A DNA stretch of 64,000 nt from Halorubrum sp. BOL3-1 (GCF_004114375.1 NZ_CP034692.1:2480001-2544000), one strand, 5' to 3'. Shown: positions 25,934 to 35,661, counted from the stretch's first letter. The notes: generated by a model not told the origin, from the sequence alone. Translations and numbers: made by a program.

Positions 25934-27316
25934 TCAGTCCGCTCCCGTCGAGGCGAGGCCGTCGTCTTCCTCTCCGCGACGGGCGTGAATGATCGTCCCG
26001 ATCGCTCCGGTCCGATCTGTCCTTGACCGGCCGTACACGAGGTAGACGAGCGCGCTGCCGGCGATGATTCCGGCCGCCCCGAGAACGGGGAGCGTTCCCA
26101 TCTGCGTCAGGAGGCCCAGCCCGGCGAGGAAGCCGAATATCTGTACGAACGGGTATCCCGGGGCGCGGAACTCGGGCTGGTACGACGGAACGTCCGCCTC
26201 CCGGAACGCGATCAGCGCGACGTTGATGATCGAGAAGACGAGAATCTGGAACGCGCTCGCCAGCTTCGCTAACTCGATCACCGGGACGAACGCGATGAGC
26301 AGCAGCAACACGATTCCGGTGAGCAGCACGGAGTTCCGCGGCGTCTTGAACCGCGAGTCGATGGTCCGGAGCGCCGGCGGGAGCAGGTCGTCGCGGCTCA
26401 TTGCGAGCGGGAACCGCGAAGAGGAGAGCACGCCGGCGTTCGCCATGCTCGTCAGCGCGACGATGGCGATCACGGAGATGAACAGCACTCCGACGCCGCC
26501 GAGGAGCGCGCTGGCCCCGTCTGCCATCGGCGTGAGCGACGCGGTGCCGTTCGGGCCCCCGGTTGTCAGCACCTCCGGATCGCTCAGGCCGATGATCGCG
26601 CCGACGACCGCGACGTACAGGACGGTCATGATTCCCATGGAGCCGAGCATCGCGCGCGGGAGGTTCTTACTGGGCTGTTTCACCTCCTCGGCGACGCTCG
26701 CGATCTTCGTGACGCCCGCGTACGAGACGAACACGAAGGCGGCTGCCGTGACAATCCCCCCGCTTCCGTGAGTCGTGAAGGGGGTGTACCGGGTGGTATC
26801 GAGGAGGAAGCCGGCGTTGACGACGTACCCGAGCAGTCCGGCGATAACCAGGGTGACGATGACTGCTTGTATCCCGCCGCTCATCTTCGTCCCCGAGACG
26901 TTCAGGGCGACGACGAGGACCGCGAGCGCCAGTGCGACGTACACCACCGCCCCCTGCGAGATCGGTGCGAAGAGCAGCAGGTACGCACCGAGACCGACGA
27001 GCGCGAACGAGCTCTTGAACACGAGTGAGAACCACGCCCCGACCCCGGCGATCGTCCCAAAGAGCGGACCGAGCGCCCGGTCGATGTATAGGTACGTTCC
27101 CCCGGACTCGGGCATCGCCGTCGCCATCTCGGCTTTCGACAGCGCCGCCGGCAACACGACGAGCGCCGCCAGCACGTACGCGAGGATCACTGCCGGCCCC
27201 GCCTTCTTGTATCCCAGCGCCGGGAGAACAAATATTCCGCTCCCGATCATCGCACCCATGCTAATCATCATCGTCGGGTACAACCCGAGACTCCGATCGA
27301 GGTCGTGGTGGCCCAT
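25934..27316 (-). CDS. APC superfamily amino acid permease
   Basis: A 460-residue membrane transporter with about 12 predicted helices. The N-terminal 'MISMGAMIGSGIFVLPALGY' includes the conserved GSGIF of TM1, which binds the amino-acid backbone, and TM6 to TM8 carry 'FVFVSYAGVTKIASVAEEVK' and the loop 'KQPSKNLPRAMLGSMG'. It most likely imports an amino acid or polyamine; the substrate cannot be told. The start at 27316 has a TATA-like box about 34 bases upstream (near 27350). The Usp and Lrp-RCK_C genes on the other strand end at its 3' side. Confidence 0.9.
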   Translation of the reverse strand: MGHHDLDRSLGLYPTMMISMGAMIGSGIFVLPALGYKKAGPAVILAYVLAALVVLPAALSKAEMATAMPESGGTYLYIDRALGPLFGTIAGVGAWFSLVFKSSFALVGLGAYLLLFAPISQGAVVYVALALAVLVVALNVSGTKMSGGIQAVIVTLVIAGLLGYVVNAGFLLDTTRYTPFTTHGSGGIVTAAAFVFVSYAGVTKIASVAEEVKQPSKNLPRAMLGSMGIMTVLYVAVVGAIIGLSDPEVLTTGGPNGTASLTPMADGASALLGGVGVLFISVIAIVALTSMANAGVLSSSRFPLAMSRDDLLPPALRTIDSRFKTPRNSVLLTGIVLLLLIAFVPVIELAKLASAFQILVFSIINVALIAFREADVPSYQPEFRAPGYPFVQIFGFLAGLGLLTQMGTLPVLGAAGIIAGSALVYLVYGRSRTDRTGAIGTIIHARRGEEDDGLASTGAD

Positions 27317-27444
27317 ACAACTACACTTTATTATCCGCTCCCGTGGCTTATGACTACCGGAATACGAAAAGATAGCCCTACCAAATTACTGATACAGAAA
27401 CAGAATGCGGACAAAATACGTATTATTTATCAGCGCGGAGCCGG

Positions 27445-28149
27445 CTACGACTCGTCTCGTCCATCGCCCGCCTCATCGCCGGCTTCGTCCGGCTCCTCGG
27501 CGGCTTCTTTGACTTTCGCTTCGACCTTCTCCTTGACTTTCTCGTCGACGGTTTCGCCGACCTTCTCTTCGACCTTCTCCTTGACTTTCTCGTCGACGGT
27601 TTCGCCGACCTTCTCTTCGACCGTCTTTTCCACCGTCTCCTCGACTTTCCCGGTTACCTCCTCGCTGACGGTGTCGCTGACGTCGTCGGCGACCCCGCTG
27701 ACTTCCTTGTTGACGGTTTCGCCGACGCTCTTTTCGACCTCCTTGCTCACGGTCTCGCCGACGGTCTCCTCGACGCTCTTTTCGACCTCCTTGCTCACGG
27801 TCTCGCCGACGGTCTTTTCGACCTCTTTGTTGACTGTCTCACCGACGGTCTTCTCGACCTCCTTGTCGACGGTCTCACCGACGGTTTCCTCGACCTGTCT
27901 TCCGACCTGATCCGCGACCTCGCGGGTCATCCAGTCCGGATCGAACCGCGCCATCTTCCAGACGACGTGGACCACGTACGAGGCGAACACCCCGATCCCG
28001 AACGCCATCGCCACGCGGTTCACCGGGAGCGTTGCGATGAGTACGATCGACAAGGCGATCAGCGCGCCGTACGCGATGTCGGTTATCGCGTCCACCCGTG
28101 CCGGGCTTACCATCCCCGTCTCTCCGTCTCTCCGTCGAGCGCGTCGCAT
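27445..28149 (-). CDS. Two-helix membrane protein with valine tetrad repeat tail
   Basis: A 234-residue protein of unknown function. After a charged N-terminus come two hydrophobic helices ('[18 protein letters not shown]', '[19 protein letters not shown]', about 28-68). From '[14 protein letters not shown]' to near residue 213 valine recurs every fourth residue, in units such as [16 protein letters not shown] and VDEK: about 19 steps, one three-residue slip at '[10 protein letters not shown]', then about 16 more. The tail is highly charged and ends acidic. A long helix with a 4-residue period would coil right-handed, unlike a normal heptad coiled coil. A second candidate start is ATG 28113, preceded by a GGAG-like run. 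Confidence 0.85.
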   Translation of the reverse strand: MRRARRRDGETGMVSPARVDAITDIAYGALIALSIVLIATLPVNRVAMAFGIGVFASYVVHVVWKMARFDPDWMTREVADQVGRQVEETVGETVDKEVEKTVGETVNKEVEKTVGETVSKEVEKSVEETVGETVSKEVEKSVGETVNKEVSGVADDVSDTVSEEVTGKVEETVEKTVEEKVGETVDEKVKEKVEEKVGETVDEKVKEKVEAKVKEAAEEPDEAGDEAGDGRDES

Positions 28150-28306
28150 CGTCGTCGCGTGGCGTCTCCGTTCATACGTCTGTATTCCGCGCCGCCAGCG
28201 TAAAAGCCTCTCATTGTCGCGACATCGCCTCGCTCCGTTTATCGCTTCCGGCGCCGCTTCCTACCCGGAGCGCGGTCCTTTTAATCCGGATGGCCGAACC
28301 GACGGT

Positions 28307-29437
28307 ATGGACATCGAAGAGGGCGGACTCACCGTTTCCGTCCCGGAGGCCCGCGACGGCGCCAGCGAGGGGACCGGCGGCGGCGTCTTCTTCAACCCGA
28401 CTCAGGAACTGAACCGCGACGTGACGGTCGCGACGCTACGCGCCTACCGCGAGCGCGAGCCGCGGGTGGCCTCGTATCTCGACGGAATGGCCGCCTCGGG
28501 GGTTCGGGGGGTCCGCGCCGCCGCCGAGGGGTACGACGTCACCTGCGCCGATGTCGACGCGGACGCGGTCGACCTCGCCGCCGCCAACCTCGACGCCAAC
28601 GGTCTCGACGGTGAGGCGGTCCACCGCGACATCAACGCCCTGCTGTACGACGACGGGCCATTCGACGTGGTCGATCTTGACCCGTACGGCACGCCGATCC
28701 CGTTCGCGGACGCGGCGTTCGCGAACGGCCGCAACCTGATCTGCGTCACCGCCACCGACACCGCGCCGCTCTGTGGCGCTCACCTTCAGAGCGGGATCCG
28801 GAAGTACGGCGCGGTCCCGCGCAACACCGACTATCACCCGGAGATGGGACTCCGAACGCTGATCTCCGCGCTCGTCCGGACCGCGGCGCGCTACGACAAG
28901 GCGGCGCGGCCGATCGTCTCCCACGTCTCTCGTCACTACGCCCGGACCTACCTCGAACTGGAGTCTGGCGCCCGTGCGGCCGACGACTGTATTGAACGGC
29001 TGGGCTACGTGGACCACTGCGAGGACTGCCTGTGGCGGTCGGCGTCGCCCGGCCGCATCGCCGATCCGGTCGACGCCTGTCCGGAGTGCGGAAGCGACCG
29101 GATTCTCACGGCCGGTCCGATCTGGCTCGGTCCGGTCGCGGACCCCGACTTCGCGCGCGCGGTCCGCCGCGAGGTAACCGACGACATGGGCGAGGCGAAG
29201 CGGGCGCGCAAACTGCTCGGCACCGTTGCGCGCGAACTCGACACGCCGACGCACTACGATCAACACCGACTGTACAAGCAGTGGGGCGAGCCGGCCATCG
29301 GCATGGACGAGTTCGTCGAGCGGCTGCGCGGGGCCGGTCACGAGGCGAGCCGCGCGCACTACCGCGGGACGGCGGTCAAGAGCACGGCGTCGATCCCGGA
29401 GATGCGCGAGGTGGTCCTCGGCGACGACGCGGACTGA
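28307..29437 (+). CDS. trm1: tRNA (guanine-26 N2)-dimethyltransferase Trm1
   Basis: A 376-residue SAM-dependent enzyme that dimethylates G26 at the D/anticodon-stem junction of tRNA. The Rossmann methyltransferase domain contains '[20 protein letters not shown]', the catalytic '[15 protein letters not shown]' (DPYG motif) and 'DTAPLCGAH'. The C-terminal Trm1-specific part has a zinc-binding cluster ('[13 protein letters not shown]', '[10 protein letters not shown]'). The start at 28307 lies about 26 bases after a TATA-like box (CTTTTAATCC), fitting a leaderless message. Confidence 0.95.
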   Translation: MDIEEGGLTVSVPEARDGASEGTGGGVFFNPTQELNRDVTVATLRAYREREPRVASYLDGMAASGVRGVRAAAEGYDVTCADVDADAVDLAAANLDANGLDGEAVHRDINALLYDDGPFDVVDLDPYGTPIPFADAAFANGRNLICVTATDTAPLCGAHLQSGIRKYGAVPRNTDYHPEMGLRTLISALVRTAARYDKAARPIVSHVSRHYARTYLELESGARAADDCIERLGYVDHCEDCLWRSASPGRIADPVDACPECGSDRILTAGPIWLGPVADPDFARAVRREVTDDMGEAKRARKLLGTVARELDTPTHYDQHRLYKQWGEPAIGMDEFVERLRGAGHEASRAHYRGTAVKSTASIPEMREVVLGDDAD

Positions 29438-29530
29438 CGACGCGGTTCCCGATGACGGTGCGGACCGACGACGCCTCCGCTCGCGGTCGGTACCCACCCG
29501 CTTTTGTCGCCATCGGTCGAAGGCCGGAGC

Positions 29531-30837
29531 GTGTTCCGACACTCGCGCACCGCGTTCGGCACGGCTCGGCGTGTCGCCGCCCTCGCGATCGACCGACAGG
29601 TGACGTTTCTCGCGGCCGCGATCGCCTACTACGCGTTCGTCTCGCTCGTCCCCGCGCTCCTGTTGCTCGTCGTCGTCGCCACCGCCGTCTTCGGTGAGAC
29701 CGTCGCCGCGGAGCTGGTCGCGTTGACGGGAGATCTCCTCACGCCGGCCGGCGAGGAGGCGGTCGTCGCCGCCGTCTCCTCGGCCGGCGGACGGACCGGT
29801 GCGAGCCTGATGGGCGTCGCCGTGCTGCTCTGGTCGACGCTGAAGGTGTTCCGCGGACTCGACACGGCCTTCGTCTCACTGTACGGCGGCGACCCGACCC
29901 CGGGATTCCTCAGGCAGGCCGTCGACGCCGCCTCGGTCGTCGTCGGCGTCGGTATCGGCGTGATGGTCGGTGGCGGCGCGTTCGTCGCGGCCGCCGACGC
30001 GGTCCCGCCGGTCGAGGCGCCGAGCGTCCTCGCGTTGCCCGCCTTTCTCGCCGTCGTCTTCCTCCCGACGTACTACCTCCTCCCGCAGCCGACGGTCGGC
30101 GTCCGCGAGGCGCTGCGGGTGCGGTGTTCGCGGCGGTCTGCTGGACGCTGCTTCAGGCCGGGTTTCAGGTATACGCTGCGGGAGCCGCCCAGTACCAGGT
30201 GTACGGCGTCATCGGCGGCGTCCTGCTGCTGGTCACGTGGCTGTACCTCGCGGCCGTCGTCGTCGTGCTCGGCGGCGTGGTCAACGCGGTGTTCGCGGGA
30301 CGGGCCACCTCCGGCGACCCCGATCGAACCGGATCCACCGCCGGTCCCGTCGCGAGTTCGGACGACGCCGAGGACCGGCAGTTACAACAGGACCGCGGCC
30401 GACTCACGGGTATGAACGGCGAGTCGGACGCCTCCGGCGACGACGACGAACGGCCGCAGGGAGCGCCGGACGTCGCCGCCCTCGAAGCGGAGGTCCGGGA
30501 GCTGCGGTCGCAGCTCGACGAGTTCGAAGGCGACGTGGAACGGCGCACGGTCGACAAGCCCGAGGTCGAGTCGGAGCTGAAACGGTACGTCCGGTCACAG
30601 ATGCGTCGCGGGCACGCCCGCGGCTGGGGTCCGTACCTCGTGTTGCTGTACGGAACGGTGCTGACGCTCGCGGCCCTGACGTCGCTTCAGGGGATCTACG
30701 CGGTCGGTGCTATCGTCGTCCTCGGGCTGTCGACGCTCGGGCTGTACACGGTATTCGTCGTCGTCGGGATCGGGCTGAACCTGCTCGAAACCCCCGGAAA
30801 AGCGCTCGATTACGCCCGTCGACGCGGCGATGATTAA
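29531..30837 (+). pseudogene. YihY/BrkB family membrane protein, frameshifted
   Basis: Multi-helix membrane protein of the YihY/virulence-factor BrkB family. The N-terminal frame (from GTG 29531) runs through 'QVTFLAAAIAYYAFVSLVPA', 'LWSTLKVFRGLDTAF' and 'TYYLLPQPTVGVREAL'. It then passes into Arg/Ser-rich noise at about 30115, while the next frame picks up the family C-terminus ('GAVFAAVCWTLLQAGFQVYA', 'GVIGGVLLLVTWLYLAAVV'). Adding one base in 30115-30119 restores 'EALPGAVF'. The resumed frame continues without a stop into a second conserved segment, described separately. A one-base deletion or sequencing error is likely. Confidence 0.8.
30412..30837 (+). CDS. Small membrane protein with coiled coil, possibly fused to BrkB
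   Basis: From ATG 30412 the frame encodes 141 residues: an acidic N-terminus, a coiled coil ('LEAEVRELRSQLDEFEGDVE', about 25-45), a basic turn ('RRGHARGWGPYLVLLYGTVL') and two or three hydrophobic helices. Similar short proteins follow BrkB-family genes in haloarchaea, from memory of the family. Here no stop separates it from the BrkB frame, so it may be a true fusion or the downstream gene of a run that lost its stop. The PAP2 gene begins 15 bases after it. Confidence 0.5.
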   Translation: MNGESDASGDDDERPQGAPDVAALEAEVRELRSQLDEFEGDVERRTVDKPEVESELKRYVRSQMRRGHARGWGPYLVLLYGTVLTLAALTSLQGIYAVGAIVVLGLSTLGLYTVFVVVGIGLNLLETPGKALDYARRRGDD

Positions 30838-30852
30838 TCGAGCGATGGCCCG

Positions 30853-31863
30853 GTGACCGGACTCGTCGCAGCCGAGCGCGGGATCGGGGAGACCGCGCTC
30901 GCCGACGCGCTGCCGGAGGTCGTCGTCGTCGCCTTCGCGGCCGTCACGCACCTCGCGGACCCGTGGTTCCTCTTCGGACTGCTCGCGGTCGGCTACTGGT
31001 TCGCCGGCGACGGGACAGCGGAGTCGCCGCGCCGCGCCGGCGCTACGGCCGTCGCGGCGGTCACCTGCGCGTACGCCGCGACGGCGCTCGGCAAGGCGTG
31101 GTTCGCGGTCCCCCGACCGCCCGGCGCGGTGGGACCCGTCGACGTCCCGGCGTGGCTCCCCGGACTGCTGTCGGCGTGGTACGAGGCGCAGGTCCTCTCC
31201 GACGGGTTCGGCTTCCCGAGCGGCCACGCCACCGGCGGCGCGGCGGCGTACCTCGCGCTGGCGCTGCTGTACGACCGCATCTGGACGGATCGGACACGAT
31301 ACGTCGCGGCCGCCGCCGTCGCCGTCGCCGTCGCGGCCTCGCGGGTCGTCATCGAGGTCCACTACCTCGTCGACGTACTCGCGGGACTGATCGTCGGGGG
31401 CGGCGTCGTGCTCGGTGCGCTGTGGCTCGCCGGCGACCCGCGGGTCCGGCGCTCGCCGCTCTCGGACGCGGCGGGCGGTCCGACCGCAGACCCTGCGGCC
31501 GATCCGACCGCCGAACTGAACCCCGAGCCAGCGTTCCTGCTCGCCGCGGTCGTCTCTGCCGGCGCGCTGGCCGTCGCCGTCGCGGGCGGGCACACCGGGG
31601 AGGTCGTCGAGGCCGGCGTCGGCGTCGCCACCGGCGCCGGCGGCGCGATCGGCTGGCGGCTCGTCGACGGCGACGAGCCCGCGGTTCCGGTCCGCGCCGC
31701 GGTCCCGGCGCTCGCCGTCACCGGCGGGCTCTGGATCGGCGCGTACGCGCTGGCCGACCCGCTCGTCGTCACGCTGGCCGCGACGACGGCCGCTGTCGTC
31801 GCCGTCGTCGCGCTGCCCGTACTGCCGGAACGGATCGAGGGGCTGTCGAGAATCCGGGACTGA
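30853..31863 (+). CDS. PAP2 superfamily membrane phosphatase
   Basis: A 336-residue integral membrane protein with all three phosphatase signatures: 'KAWFAVPRP' (KxxxxxxRP), 'FPSGHATGG' (PSGH) and 'SRVVIEVHYLVD' (SRxxxxxHxxxD). It should remove phosphate from a lipid phosphate or pyrophosphate such as a polyprenyl-diphosphate carrier. The C-terminal third (about 215-336), beyond the PAP2 core, adds three or more Ala/Val-rich helices of unknown role. The GTG start gives a 15-base gap to the preceding membrane-protein gene, suggesting co-transcription. Confidence 0.9.
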   Translation: MTGLVAAERGIGETALADALPEVVVVAFAAVTHLADPWFLFGLLAVGYWFAGDGTAESPRRAGATAVAAVTCAYAATALGKAWFAVPRPPGAVGPVDVPAWLPGLLSAWYEAQVLSDGFGFPSGHATGGAAAYLALALLYDRIWTDRTRYVAAAAVAVAVAASRVVIEVHYLVDVLAGLIVGGGVVLGALWLAGDPRVRRSPLSDAAGGPTADPAADPTAELNPEPAFLLAAVVSAGALAVAVAGGHTGEVVEAGVGVATGAGGAIGWRLVDGDEPAVPVRAAVPALAVTGGLWIGAYALADPLVVTLAATTAAVVAVVALPVLPERIEGLSRIRD

Positions 31864-32320
31864 GTCGGCCTGTTGTGCGATCGCAGTAATCCGTCCTGAT
31901 CGACAGCGGGAGAGTGTTGTAGACCGGTGGTAGCGATGCGGCGTTTAATCGATTATGAGCGATGGGGACGATAGCTCATAAACGGACTGTGGTCGGCGCG
32001 CGCCTCCGAGCGGGCCGTCGGTCCGCGAGGAGCGCGTGCGAGGGAGTCGCTGGCGGCTACTGCCGCCAGCGACAGGGCGAGAGCGGAGCTCTCGCTTGAA
32101 ACCGACGTAGTCCGGTGACGAGGTCGGGGAGGCGTGAGGTGCTGTGCGGTGTCGTGCGGGGCGGGAATCAAAGGGGCAGTCGCGCTCGGCGAACCCCAGC
32201 GAGCTGTGGGAGCCGAGCGCGACCGGGGCTTCGGAGGCTTCACCGCACCGTCCGAGAATTATGACAAAGTGAAACCGGACAAGACGAGCGAGACCGAGAG
32301 ACCGCGACCGCGCCGTCGCC
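31864..32320. other. Intergenic spacer holding structured repeat copy B
   Basis: No supported gene lies between the PAP2 gene and the 3' end of glnA. A hairpin at 31954-31980 (TATGAGC with GCTCATA) precedes the structured repeat (about 32040-32240). Open frames here are Arg/Pro/Ser-rich and follow the repeat. Confidence 0.7.
32040..32240 (+). repeat. Structured dispersed repeat, copy B
   Basis: Second copy. Stem I is a perfect 12-base pairing, 32046-32057 with 32062-32073, framed by GTCG/CGAC as in the other copies; an extra hairpin (GCGAGAGC with GCTCTCGC, 32077-32095) and a short insertion follow. The conserved boxes GGGGAGGCGTGAGGTGC and AAAGGGGCAGTCGCG come next. Stem II pairs 32179-32190 (GTCGCGCTCGGC) exactly with 32212-32223, then CGGGGCTTCGG. 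Relative to copy A the stem bases differ on both sides, so pairing is kept by compensatory change. Confidence 0.8.
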
Positions 32321-33691
32321 TCAGAACGTCTCCAGGTAGCGGTCCTCCTCCCACTGCGACACCTGGGTGAGGTACTCGCTGAACTCCTGGGACTTCGCCT
32401 CGGCGAACTTCTCGGAGGTGTGCGGACCGAGCGCCTCCTGAAGCACCTCGTCCGCCTCCAGCTCCTCGACCGCGGCGCCGAGGTTCGGCGGGAGCGTCTC
32501 GATGCCGTACTCCTCGCGTTTCGCATCGTCGAACTCGTAGATGTCCTCGCGGACCGGGTCGCCGGGGTCGGCGCCGGTCTTGATCCCGTGGAGGCCGGCG
32601 GCGATGAGCGACGCCATCCCGAGGTAGGGGTTACAGGACGGGTCGGGGCTGCGGACCTCGAACCGGGCGGAGACGCCCGCGGCGTCGGGCACGCGGACGA
32701 GCGCCGAGCGGTTCGTGTCGGACCACGCGACGTAGATGGGCGCCTCGTAGCCGGGAACGAGGCGCTTGTAGGAGTTCACGGTCGGGTTGGTGACGGCCGT
32801 GAACGCGGGCGCGTGGTTCAGGATGCCGCCCATGAACTGGTAGGCCGTCTCGCTCAGGTTGAACTCGTCGTCGGCGTCGGCGAACGCGTTGCCGTCCTCG
32901 TCGAAAAGCGAGATGTGGCTGTGCATGCCCGAGCCGTTGATGTCCGCGATCGGCTTGGGCATGAACGTCGCGTGGAGGTCGTGTTGCGCGGCGACCGCGC
33001 GGACGACGGCGCGGAACGTCGCGATGTTGTCCGCGGTCGTGAGCGCGTCGTCGTACTTGAAGTTGATCTCGTGTTGGCCCTTGGCGACCTCGTGGTGGGA
33101 GGCCTCGATCTCGAAGCCCATCTCTTCGAGGGTGAAGATGATCTCCTTGCGCACGTCGGACGCGAGGTCCTTCGGGGCGAGATCGAAGTAGCCGCCGTTG
33201 TCGTGGGGGGTCGTCGTCGCGTTCCCGTCGTCGTCGGTCTTGAACAGGAAGAACTCCGGCTCGGGACCGATAGAGACGGAGTATCCCATCTCTTCGGCCT
33301 CCGTGAGCACCGACTTCAGCACCTGGCGCGGGCCGCCGACGAACGGCTCGCCCTCGGTGTCGACGATGTCACAAATGAGGCGGGCGGCCGCGGAGCCGTC
33401 CTCGCCGTCGCTGCGCCACGGGAGTACCGCGAACGTATCGGGGTCGGGAACGAGCCGCATGTCCGACTCCTGGATGCGTACGAACCCCTCGATCGAGGAG
33501 CCGTCGAAGTAGATCCCCTCGGTGAACGCCTTCTCCGCCTGGTGTGCGGGCACGGAGACGTTCTTGACAACGCCGAGAATGTCGGTGAACTGGAGCCGCA
33601 GGAAATCGACGTTCTCCTCTTCGATCTCGTCGAGCACCGCCTGTTCTCCGGCCGTGAGGCCGCCGTCCGGTTTCGCGTGTTCGTCCGTCAT
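32321..33691 (-). CDS. glnA: Glutamine synthetase type I
   Basis: ATP-dependent synthesis of glutamine from glutamate and ammonia, the main route of nitrogen assimilation; 456 residues, forming a dodecamer in this family. The N-terminal beta-grasp part has '[20 protein letters not shown]', and the catalytic domain '[20 protein letters not shown]', '[10 protein letters not shown]', '[13 protein letters not shown]' and '[20 protein letters not shown]'. The bacterial adenylylation loop motif is absent. The start at 33691 is preferred over a long Arg-rich extension; a TATA-like TTTATAC lies about 34 bases upstream. It diverges from an Lrp regulator, a likely controller. Confidence 0.96.
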   Translation of the reverse strand: MTDEHAKPDGGLTAGEQAVLDEIEEENVDFLRLQFTDILGVVKNVSVPAHQAEKAFTEGIYFDGSSIEGFVRIQESDMRLVPDPDTFAVLPWRSDGEDGSAAARLICDIVDTEGEPFVGGPRQVLKSVLTEAEEMGYSVSIGPEPEFFLFKTDDDGNATTTPHDNGGYFDLAPKDLASDVRKEIIFTLEEMGFEIEASHHEVAKGQHEINFKYDDALTTADNIATFRAVVRAVAAQHDLHATFMPKPIADINGSGMHSHISLFDEDGNAFADADDEFNLSETAYQFMGGILNHAPAFTAVTNPTVNSYKRLVPGYEAPIYVAWSDTNRSALVRVPDAAGVSARFEVRSPDPSCNPYLGMASLIAAGLHGIKTGADPGDPVREDIYEFDDAKREEYGIETLPPNLGAAVEELEADEVLQEALGPHTSEKFAEAKSQEFSEYLTQVSQWEEDRYLETF

Positions 33692-33719
33692 GTTCTGGAC
33701 GCTTGATTCGTTATCTGCC

Positions 33720-33735
33720 AGTATAAAGGCCTTAT
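33720..33735. promoter_or_regulatory. glnA promoter with overlapping palindrome
   Basis: The near-palindrome ATAAAGGCCTTAT (33722-33734) covers the glnA TATA box, read on the minus strand. Occupation by a dimeric regulator such as the divergent Lrp protein would block TBP binding. A separate TATA-like box (TAAAATTCTAA, about 33782-33792) serves the regulator gene. Binding is an inference from position. Confidence 0.45.
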
Positions 33736-33817
33736 CGCTTGGCGCATGAACCGCCGGACAGGCAAAACTGCTGGACGTTCGTAAAATTCTAAACCCCTGG
33801 AAGCGTGATCGACTGTG

Positions 33818-34279
33818 ATGACGTACGAAAACCTCGACGCGAAGCTCATCAACTCCCTGCTCAGCAACGGGCGCGCGAGCCTCCGAAGCCTCGGGGACGA
33901 GTTGGACGTCTCGGTGACGACGGTCTCGAACCATCTCCGCGACCTCGAAGAACAGGGCGCCATTCGAGGGTACACGCCCGTCGTCGACTACGACAAGATC
34001 GGCTACGACGTCACGGCCGTCCTCCAGCTCAAGGTCGAAGGGAGCGCGCTGCCGGACGTCACCGAGAAGCTGCGCCGGGAGAAACAGATGGTGAGCGTCT
34101 ACGAGGTCACGGGCGACTACGACGTGATCGCGATCGGGAAGTTCACCGACACGGACGGGATGAACGACCAGATCAAGTCGATCCTCACGGACGCGGACAT
34201 CCGCGAGTCGAACACGAGCGTCGTCTTGAACGCCGTCACCGAGAACGCGCAGTTCGACCTCGACGTCGACGAGGAGTGA
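33818..34279 (+). CDS. lrp: Lrp/AsnC family transcription regulator
   Basis: A 153-residue Lrp protein with an N-terminal winged helix ('[20 protein letters not shown]', '[20 protein letters not shown]') and the C-terminal RAM ligand domain ('[20 protein letters not shown]', '[20 protein letters not shown]'). Lrp proteins form octamers and sense amino acids. Its position divergent from glnA is widespread in haloarchaea and points to nitrogen or glutamine control. ATG 33818 is preferred to the adjacent GTG 33815, and lies about 30 bases from the TATA-like box. Confidence 0.93.
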   Translation: MTYENLDAKLINSLLSNGRASLRSLGDELDVSVTTVSNHLRDLEEQGAIRGYTPVVDYDKIGYDVTAVLQLKVEGSALPDVTEKLRREKQMVSVYEVTGDYDVIAIGKFTDTDGMNDQIKSILTDADIRESNTSVVLNAVTENAQFDLDVDEE

Positions 34280-34309
34280 CTCGGCCGGCGGCGACGGTCC
34301 GGTAGCCCG

Positions 34310-35563
34310 CTACTCCCGCTCCGCCGCCCCGCGCTCGGCCGCCTCCCGCTCCGCCGCCGCCTCCAGCACCTCGACCGCCGGGAGCGGTTCGCCCGTCAGC
34401 GCGCGGATGTACGCTCCGCCCGCGATGGAGACGTGCGAGAAGTCCGCCTCGCTCATGCCGTACATCCCGATGGCCCGCGAGGTGTCGCCGCCGCCGACGA
34501 CAGAGAAGCAGTCGGTCTCCCCGATGGTCTCTAAGACGCCGACCGTCCCGTCCGCGAACCGCTCGTCCTCGAAGACGCCGAGCGCGCCCTTCACGAACAC
34601 CGCGTCGGACTCGCGGATCGCCGGCTCGTAGTCTGCGACCGTCTCGGACCCCACGTCGAGGAACCCGGTCGTCTTCTCGTCGACATCGTCGATCGCGACC
34701 TCCGCGCGGTCGCCGTCGGGACCCTCGTACGCGAGGTCGCCCGCGAGGCGGATCGCGTCGCCGCGCTCGTCGAGGACCGACTCGATCAGCTCGCGGTTCC
34801 GTTCCCACTGCTCGTCGAACAGGGCCATCCCCCCGACGTCGTGACCGACCGGGTGACCCGCCGCGCGCAAGAATAGCTCGCCGGCGACGCCGCCGAGCAG
34901 GAAGCGGTCGACTCGGTCGTCCAACGCGTCCATCACGCCGATCACGTCGGTCGCCTTGGTACCGCCGACGACCATCGTCACCGGCCCGTCGAACTCGCGG
35001 GTCGCGATGGCGGTGTTCGCCTCGTACTCCGTCTCCATCACGCGACCCGCGTACGCGGGAAGCACGAGCGGGAAGCCGACCAGCGAGGCGTGCTTCCGGT
35101 GGGCCGCCGAGTAGGCGTCGTTGACGTACGCGTCGAATCGGGGGGCCAAGGTCCGAACGAACTCCGTCTCGGCCTTCTCCTCGGGAGACTCTTCCGGCAG
35201 TTCGTCGTCGCACATCCGGGTGTTCTCGAGGAGGAGGATCTCGCCCGCGTCGAGGGCGTCGATCGCCGCGAGCGCCTCGTCGCCGTCGGTGTCCGCGACG
35301 AACGCCACGTCGCGGTCGACGTGGGCGGCGAGGATCGCGGCGTGGCCCGAAAGCGACGTGAAGTCGTCGCGGCCGGGTCGGCCCTGGTGGGCCAACAGGA
35401 CGACGCGGTGGCCCGCGGCGGCCAGTTCGCGGACCGTCTCCGCGTGACGCTCGAAGCGTCGATTGTCCTGCGGTTCTCCGTCCTCGATCGGGGAGTTCAG
35501 GTCGAGCCGAACGAGGACGCGCGAGTCTGCCGGGAGGTCGTCGATGGTGTCGAACTCTGCCAT
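34310..35563 (-). CDS. pgk: Phosphoglycerate kinase
   Basis: Interconverts 1,3-bisphosphoglycerate plus ADP with 3-phosphoglycerate plus ATP. Length 417 residues, with 'RVLVRLDLNSPIEDGEPQDN' at the N-terminal substrate site, 'LLAHQGRPGRDDFTSLSGHA', 'GGTKATDVIGVMDALDDRVD' and the C-terminal nucleotide loop 'VVGGGDTSRAIGMYG'. The last 20 residues are a Glu/Ala repeat. The start at 35563 has a TATA-like box about 29 bases upstream. The gap gene lies immediately upstream on the same strand, although each has its own promoter-like box. Confidence 0.96.
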   Translation of the reverse strand: MAEFDTIDDLPADSRVLVRLDLNSPIEDGEPQDNRRFERHAETVRELAAAGHRVVLLAHQGRPGRDDFTSLSGHAAILAAHVDRDVAFVADTDGDEALAAIDALDAGEILLLENTRMCDDELPEESPEEKAETEFVRTLAPRFDAYVNDAYSAAHRKHASLVGFPLVLPAYAGRVMETEYEANTAIATREFDGPVTMVVGGTKATDVIGVMDALDDRVDRFLLGGVAGELFLRAAGHPVGHDVGGMALFDEQWERNRELIESVLDERGDAIRLAGDLAYEGPDGDRAEVAIDDVDEKTTGFLDVGSETVADYEPAIRESDAVFVKGALGVFEDERFADGTVGVLETIGETDCFSVVGGGDTSRAIGMYGMSEADFSHVSIAGGAYIRALTGEPLPAVEVLEAAAEREAAERGAAERE

Positions 35564-35661
35564 GGATGAACGGTCGTCGATGAGCTACTTAACTGACGGC
35601 GCATCGGGAAACGTTGCGGTCGGAAAACTGTGCCGTCGAGACCGCGGCCCGCGCTCGCCGC

